Translations under genes and position numbers: made by a program | Assembly: GCA_020881915.1 (NCBI GenBank) | Contig: JAJFPB010000002.1 | Location: 3,720,001-3,784,000 of the forward strand | Direction: 5' to 3' | Length of the DNA stretch: 64,000 nucleotides | Source of the DNA: Paramyrothecium sp. XJ0827 | Taxonomy: Eukaryota > Ascomycota > Sordariomycetes > Hypocreales > Stachybotryaceae | In this document: positions 57,601-64,000 of the stretch, one piece after another | Layout of the letters: every line of letters starts with the position of its first letter | Position numbering within the stretch: position 1 is the first letter of the stretch | Notes under the pieces: model-generated | The model's input: only the letters and a program-made list of their open reading frames with translations | Told to the model about the DNA's origin: nothing | Databases searched by the model: none

Positions 57601-60600
57601 TTTGCATTAACTCGCAGCTCTAGTTTCTAGGGTCTCCTCTCAATGGCTAGGCGACGGCGATTGGGGCAAAGAACGGTGATTGGAAACAGCCAACCTTTTC
57701 CTCCGAAAGGCAGAGCCGGGCTCCTCATATTGCCGACTCACCGCTTTTTCCGCTGCCACTCCCGCTCGCCCTCTGCCCTCCCCATTTGCGGTCGGATGGC
57801 TCTGATTTGCCAATCTCTCGGCGGCCTCTGTGTAAGTTACGGCCGTCCAGCACACCACAATTGCTGCATCTAGTATAGAGGTGCCGCCACCGATACGCGG
57901 CTCCGAGACGACATTATGCACTGTGCTCTGCGCCGCCTCGGTCTTGTGAACGAGGACGGTCTGACCCTTAGTGAATGGGGCCAACAGAGCAATCGATCCG
58001 AGTTTACGCCCTCGGTTCTAAGTATTTCGCGGTCTTAGTTGCCCGATATGGGCAGGCTTTGAAACGTGGCGAACAATCCGCCGGCGCGACCCTTCATTTA
58101 TTGACTTCATGCCGGTGATGGACGGATATGCATATCCTACAGTATGGGCGGGCACGAGTAAGGGGCTGAGTGTTCGACTTGCAAACTCGTAAACAGCCCG
58201 TGCTGTCATGGGTTTGCGTGGCACCCATCGTCTACTGGAAAGTAGAGATAAGATCACCACCACAAGGCTGCTGCTGCACGACCTGCATCATGATAGTCTC
58301 GCCGTTTTCTCGGTGTGGCCCCCCACATTCCTCTAGATTATCACAGACCAATAGCACTGGGCTCAATCATTAGCCCGGCGGCTTGTTTTCGACCGGGGAG
58401 ATCTTCGAGTCCGTCGTATAAGGCCATGTGATTGGCAACGTAGTTCGCGCCCCGACTGACGACATGACGATCCCGTTGTATTGCGGTACGCTGTAACCTT
58501 TGGCACGGAAGCACCAGCTCGGCACGACGATGCAGGTTTGCAGGTGACAGCTCACACCACCGGGCAAACCACGACGGCTTCGACGGTGCGACTTGATTTG
58601 TTCGTACAAGTCCTGGCATCTTGACGTTGACCTGTGTAGCAATGTGAGGTATCCATGCTTCGGCACGCACCATGTCCATGCCGTCATGTACAGGTAAATG
58701 CTGGTATTGGATGGACGGTTATCAGAAGTCTGATCGGATGCAGGCTATGAGAAACAAACAACTCAGCGAACAATCCATAGTTTGACGACCAACTCAGGTG
58801 CCGCCGTAGCGACGTTTCCCTGTGAAGCGGTCTCCGAGCCATACGTCCGAATCAATCACCATTGGATGACTTGCAGACAGGAGAAAGACATTTCAGAAGT
58901 TGCCGCCGTGGAGCTGGTCAGGCCGGCCACCGAGCTGGAGAAACAGTCAACACGAAGGCGCAAGATAACTCACGTCTTGCAAGCCACATCTTTGTCCTGG
59001 AGTCGATCTGAGACACACTTTTATTCAGCATTAGCGTCTGTGATTGCCAATCGGACTCGGACACACTGTCTTGACGAGGTCATCGTGCATGTGCCTGCCG
59101 TGGCCGACCTCTCCCGCGCCCGGCCCGACCTTTTCGAGGACGGATTGCGAACCTGCGCCAGAAGCAGGGCTGGCCGAAGTGAAGGGTCCCCATGAACGCA
59201 CGGCGCATTTCCCCTGCAGCCTAAGCAGCCCTGCAACGGGAGCGAGGAAACGTACCGGAAGACGTCATAGCATTCGAGCAAGCCGACCTGGCAGGAACGA
59301 CGATATCAGAGGCGGTCAACGTTGAGGAACGGCTAGCTAAGAAACTCACCACATCCCGGGGATACTGACTCCACTTCGAACCTACACCATTCGCAACGGC
59401 CGACGACCGTGGTACGCTTCGGGCCCAGAATTGCAAACAACTCTGCGAGCTCTATTATTCGGCACGAAGCCTCTGCTAGCCTCCTGACATCGGGAGAGGG
59501 CCCAGCCTCTTTTGGCGGTGAGATCAACGCTAAGGAATAATCGATGGTGCCGTCGACAATGGCCTAGCGACAGCCTCGAAACACCACAGGCCCACGATGC
59601 TTCTTGACAGCTCCCGCGGCCCCACTTGGGTCGATCTAGCGGGCGTGAGGCTGGGAAAGGTGAGCTAGGTGGCTTGCCCATGCGTTCCTAACCACCGCTC
59701 GCGAGCTGGGCATCTTCAGGTCTCAAGACGAGGGGCTTTGGAGAAACGGAATGTCATTCTCTGGGTCCGATTGATGCGCGATGACGCAAGTCTGGTCTGC
59801 ATGAATTTGTCCCTGCACTGGAGTTTTCTTTCTTTTTGGTGCATCTCGCGATTGTGGGCGGCTACGCTGCACCCTGGCGAAGATCTGGAAATCCTCCGAT
59901 CTTCCGGGTGGGTTTGCAGGCCCCGGTCTTCCCAGATAGGAAACACGCACGAAACCTCACGACATGAGTCTGTCCGCATAGAACCCCCGTGTGCAGCTGG
60001 CCTCCAACGAGTCGGAGATGGATGGCAGCAGTCGTAGAATCATGACAACCCTGCGATTGACGTCCAAGTGGGCAGTTCCTGTGAAATCCAAGGGCCTTGG
60101 CGGCAACTTTCTGTGGATAAAGACGCCGTGACCAGACGAACTTACAACATGACCACGGTCGATATCCCGCTTCATCAGCAGGTTCTTGCTGATGAGAATA
60201 CGATGAAATAGAAGGGGAAACGATCAGCAACTCTGCGTGCGACCGTCCTGATCGGCGAACCGTTGCAAAACATGATGGGAAAGTGGTTTGCGGCATGGGG
60301 CTGGTGGAATTCCATTGTCAGATGATCAGCGGCTGCCATCTTGGCCGCGCAAGTGCGTGAGGAATAAACCCACTTTGCCGGTGACCAGAATAGAAACCTG
60401 TTATACTTGCGTGTTGCCTTTCCTTGGCAATTTTGGTGTCCACAGTCCGCTTGCGAGGCCGAGATGGCCGACGACGGCGAGCATAGCGCGCGAACCAGCG
60501 GGACAATTGCTCCGCACGTCTTATCACATCTTGCTTCGAAACTGGTTGTTTGAAGTGCCCGGACCCTGTAAAAGGGTCATTCGCTTATCGTCCCAACTCG

Positions 60601-61070
60601 GCATGTCAAGGACCACGGCCGACATCCCGTATTGCTCAGCGCGAAAAGGGATGTGCCCCAAGGATGGAGCTTGGGATGGGGTTTGCACAATCGCATGACC
60701 GAGCTAGTGCGCATCCGCCTTGGAAACAACGCGCGATATCAACATCGGCATCTGGCCGCTGCGAGGCTGTCTATGGGCCGCATCATGCAAGGAACCGGTG
60801 GGTGCCATTCGCACGTCGAAACAAGGCCGTATGCAGCCCATCAAGGGCGGCGCGGTTCCGATTCAGCAAGCGTTTCCCGATCCAAATTGAAGATCGTCCA
60901 GGAAGAGCTTCCACAGCATGACCTCCCTCGCCAGACGGCCAATGTAGGGGGTGGTGCTGCTTCTGGGGATGGACCGGGATGGCCGGGTCACTCAGCCAGC
61001 CGTTCACGCAAAGAAGCCACATTCGGACGCGGGCGGAGGACGGGTCAGGTGTTCGCCGGGGAATGAGCGG
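57601..61070. other. Gene-poor block with possible decayed minus-strand coding sequence
   Basis: Several minus-strand stretches read protein-like in different frames: about 60780-61000 (GEGGHAVEALPGRSSIW), 60130-60180 (MKRDIDRGHV before a GTAAGT), 59400-59510 (SPDVRRLAEASCRIIELAEL), 58380-58620 (LYDGLEDLPGR) and 57640-57990 (KGQTVLVHKTEA). I could not join them by splicing and do not recognise a family. Plus-strand frames of similar length overlap, so this is weak evidence. Confidence 0.25.
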
Positions 61071-62017
61071 ACGGCCTGCTGGAGGGTGTCGTCGCTGTCT
61101 CAGCTTACGAGACCGCTGGCTGTGCTGCGCCAGGAAAGCCGCGCTGTCCAGCCAAGCCGCGACGCCGCCAACGCCAGAAGCCAGCCAGCCACAAGGTTGC
61201 TAGTTGGCAGCGGCATCCGCGTCGTGTGGAAAAAGGACAAAAAGGGAATTGGGTGGTAAGAGATTAGAGCAGAGGTGAGAGCTTGCAGATCGGCGGACCC
61301 TGCGTCCAGCCACCATGAGCAGCCTAGCCTGGCATTAGGCGGCAACCCATGACTCTAGGTTCCAATATGGTGGAGGCTGACTTTCCGATCGAGGTGCAGT
61401 CGACGTTGGAAACCAAGGCCGTTCTGTCTGCTCATTTGAGGGTTGATCCCTGCAGGGGTTCAGCGCCCCGCTTGGCGACTCCCTGGTGACACACCAACTC
61501 TCTCTCTCTCCCATTTTCACCCGTCCCTCACAAGGCAACCCCGAACCCACATCCCACGCGTGGGTGATGAGACGGGCCCGAGCTCTTTGGCCAGCAGGGC
61601 GTCTGAGTCTAAGGTGGAGGCGCATTCTGGTGATTTTCCTTGTTTTTTGCTGTTTGGGCATGGGTGTGGACATGGTCCTACGACTGCCTGCACTGAAACC
61701 AGTTCAAGATGCTCCTCGGGGTATATATGCCTGCTGCCGCCTCCCGTCCTTGCAGATGGAGTTGCTGAATCTCCTTCCGTATCAACATTAACCATCGACG
61801 GCAACGGGACATTTTCGTGTTGTTCCTTTTCTCTCCTGTCATACATACATCTCCTGCCGGTCAACCCGGTGGGGCCTCTTTCATATACACGGTCGCTTTA
61901 GGCAGAATATATACTGCCTTGTCACAGTTGCCCAGCCTGGCGACCTGGAAATACTACAGAAGACGTCCCAGGACTCTCGTTACAACCTCAAGACACGTCT
62001 TTCCGGAACCCGACAGC
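61071..62017. other. Intergenic, promoter side of the 245-aa gene
   Basis: No gene supported. CT-repeat (TCTCTCTCTC) near 61499-61508. The open frame of the next gene extends upstream to a GTG at 61817 but contains no earlier ATG. Confidence 0.5.
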
Positions 62018-62755
62018 ATGCCCACGGAGTCCGAGATGAGATCCCGTCGCGATTCTTGGCCGCCGACGCAGGTGCGCCTCAACCCGTTCCGTCCAGCCAA
62101 GGATGAGCCGCGGCCGCTGCTCGACGACATGGACGACGACCCCTTCAACTACTTCCTCACCCCGGCCCCTGGCCTTGACGAGGACGACCTGGATGTGCAC
62201 CTCGACTTTGACGCTGGCATCGAGAATCCCAGCGAGCGCAAGGAAATCGTCCGCAGCGTGAGCCCTTCCAGCCTCGAGGGCCTCAGCAAGCCAAAGGGGC
62301 GTCCGACCTCGCCCGAACTGGACTCGGACATTACCACCACGGACGAAGAGGACGAGGATGAGGACTACATCCGCTTCAACCCCCTCAACTTCAAGCTCCT
62401 GACCCTGAGCGAGTTTGCCATCGACGGTGTGAAGCGACGAACCAAGGGCAACAAGCCTGCTGCCCGGCCAAACCGCCTCCTTCAAGCAGCGTCCTTCCCC
62501 GGCCCGCAGCCTCGGGGCAGAGGCAACTTGGCTCGCGGCCGCCCGGTGCAGCCTCGGAGCCTGTCCGCTTCGCGCGCCCGACCCAACCATCTGTGGCGGG
62601 AGCCGAGCCCAGACGTGTGGTCCATCGAGGAGGAGACGGAGGAGGAGCTGGTCAAGAGCGACGCAGGAGACGCAGCGAAGGACGGCAGAACAGTAGATAC
62701 CAAGACTGCAAAGTCATTCAAGAAGGTGCGATTTGTGCTTCCGGCTCAGGAGTGA
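62018..62755 (+). CDS. Acidic 245-aa protein with C-terminal KVRF motif
   Basis: A single exon starting at the first in-frame ATG (MPTESEMRSRRDSWPP). The first half is acidic and probably disordered (LLDDMDDDPFNYFLTP, LDEDDLDVHLDFDAG, TTTDEEDEDEDYIRFNP). A short NFKLLTLSEFAIDGVKRRTK segment in the middle may be helical, and a Pro/Arg-rich basic stretch follows. The C-terminus ends KKVRFVLPAQE. KVRF matches the [RK]-V-x-F docking motif that binds protein phosphatase 1 catalytic subunits, so a PP1-regulator role is a testable inference. No membrane or catalytic motif. I do not recognise a named family; codon use and upstream leader suggest it is real. Confidence 0.7.
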   Translation: MPTESEMRSRRDSWPPTQVRLNPFRPAKDEPRPLLDDMDDDPFNYFLTPAPGLDEDDLDVHLDFDAGIENPSERKEIVRSVSPSSLEGLSKPKGRPTSPELDSDITTTDEEDEDEDYIRFNPLNFKLLTLSEFAIDGVKRRTKGNKPAARPNRLLQAASFPGPQPRGRGNLARGRPVQPRSLSASRARPNHLWREPSPDVWSIEEETEEELVKSDAGDAAKDGRTVDTKTAKSFKKVRFVLPAQE

Positions 62756-64000
62756 GCGCAGGGATTTTTGGAGGGTGATCATTGCATATAGGTGGACTGG
62801 GTCCGCCTCTGGCGTTCCGGGGACTTGTTTGATTGCATGGACAGGTAGCATATGGGCGGAGTTCTGGTGGCATCATTATACCTACATCGAGATTGCATGG
62901 ATTTCAACGGCGAGTTAATCCCTAGGTAACAAGGACATTGGAGGGAGTTTTTTTGCATTTTGGCAACAGTTAGTATATTTCCTGCATCCCAATACACATA
63001 CGCAACCACGGGACTCTTCACCAGACGCATGCAAAAGTGAAATGGAATTTCGACGTCGACGTTTCGTAATGGAGTGCCGCAGATGGGCGATCTCCCAAGC
63101 GGATCGACGAGAACCTTGCAACGCGGCGTGAACTAGGGTGCGCGTGCATATGCAGGCTGCCGAAAGAGGACAGAGAGTATCGGCAGAGTCATGGATGGGT
63201 GGGTTTGAGAGGCCGGCGCGATTCATCAGATGTGTCGAAAGCGTGATTGAGATTATCGAAATCGTGCATGAGACGAACATGGAGAGGGCGAGAAGATGCC
63301 CTGCACGCAGGCCGTGAGACGGGATGGAGGGCTGCGAAGCTGAGCAAACACGAAGCGCTAGACGTCGGTTCAGAGGAGGACCGGTCCTCGCCAAATGGTC
63401 ACGTGTCACGGCATGGCGGAGGGATTTCCTCAGCTCCACCTAGCGCAGATATTCGCCATGGGCCTAGACGTAAGAGTGATGCGGCCAAGAGATCGGGAAG
63501 AGGCCGGAGCGAGCTGCAAGCACTCTTGTGTGCAGAGGGTTGCATCGGGACATGGGGGGTCGCGGGACATCTCATGACATGGAGGGGCCACACCACCACT
63601 GTTGGTTGGGGATGGGATGGTGGGCATCTCAGCTGAGGTGAGCTCCCTGGTGCGCGGCCTCGTTACGAAGCAATGATGAATCACATTTTCGGCTCGTAAG
63701 CGGTTTGGGAGATGGGAGAGCAAGAGGGGGCATGTCCGGTGGCTGCGGCTGCGCCATTTCCGGCGGGTGGACAAGGTGAGCAGAATGCGTTGGTTGGCTG
63801 GTGATGGTAGGTGCGTCGTTGTCAGCCATCGGTGAGGAGCTCAGGTCGAAATGTGTATCGTGAACTGAGATGTCGTGGGGATGTCCTTGCGAGAGGATGA
63901 AGGGGGCTGGCTGGCTTCAAGATACCCTGTAGCCATGGCGGCTTTCCTGGTATGGCGCTTGTAGTTCAATCGCCCAACCCCACGATGATTTAGTGCGTTC
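62756..64000. other. Intergenic, no gene supported to window end
   Basis: 3' side of the 245-aa gene, then short overlapping frames on both strands without recognisable features. A gene could begin beyond the window edge. Confidence 0.5.

Noticed and set aside
61817..62017. N-terminal extension of the 245-aa protein
   Set aside because: The longer frame begins with GTG and has no ATG before 62018; a fungal nuclear gene is expected to use ATG.
1..64000. Search by eye for 5S rRNA, CRISPR arrays, complete transposons and terminal repeats
   Set aside because: None seen; the genome is eukaryotic so CRISPR is not expected, and no long paired repeats or transposase/reverse-transcriptase motifs were found.

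Overview
The window is nuclear DNA from a filamentous ascomycete, most likely a sordariomycete of the hypocrealean type. Coding parts are GC-rich, and introns are about 40-110 nt with GT..AG borders and CTAAC-like branch sites. The gene set is typical of fungi: a Zn2Cys6 regulator, an Ssh4-type ubiquitin-ligase adaptor, a DUF6590 protein and intron-containing tRNA-Tyr genes. The lineage is inferred from gene content and intron style; no rRNA or marker gene is present to prove it. Exon models were made by hand from splice signals and reading-frame continuity.

Layout. 0.9-1.9 kb: short-chain dehydrogenase (SDR) pseudogene with three deletions. 2.3-2.9 kb: small disordered protein. 4.7-7.1 kb (minus): 810-aa coiled-coil protein with a C-terminal hydrophobic segment. 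9.3-11.1 kb: ten-exon DUF6590 gene. 12.1-13.1 kb: intact SDR, convergent with a carnosine N-methyltransferase-like gene (13.2-14.8 kb, minus). The latter is divergent from a PAC4-like proteasome assembly chaperone gene (15.4-15.9 kb). 17.9-20.8 kb: transportin/Kap104. 20.8-33.7 kb: a block of almost 13 kb with no gene I can support, ending in the leader of a Zn2Cys6 regulator (33.75-35.79 kb). 37.6-38.8 kb: three tRNA-Tyr genes. 40.1-41.8 kb (minus): Ssh4-like SPRY adaptor. 45.4-46.4 kb: probably decayed coding sequence. 47.1-48.2 kb and 50.7-52.6 kb (minus): two proteins of unknown function, one single-pass membrane and one disordered. 52.6-62.0 kb: a second gene-poor block. 62.0-62.8 kb: 245-aa acidic protein with a possible PP1-docking C-terminus.

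The intact genes are mostly unrelated housekeeping functions: nuclear import, proteasome assembly, membrane-protein ubiquitination, small-molecule methylation and tRNA. I see no secondary-metabolite cluster, CRISPR array, complete transposon or clear pathway operating across the window. The observations most worth following are the run of frame-preserving symmetric exons plus a GC-AG intron in the DUF6590 gene, and the architecture around the Zn2Cys6 regulator. That architecture comprises the very long upstream region, G-runs, a leader intron that would expose an overlapping uORF if retained, five successive phase-2 introns, and a repeated CTCCTT motif downstream.
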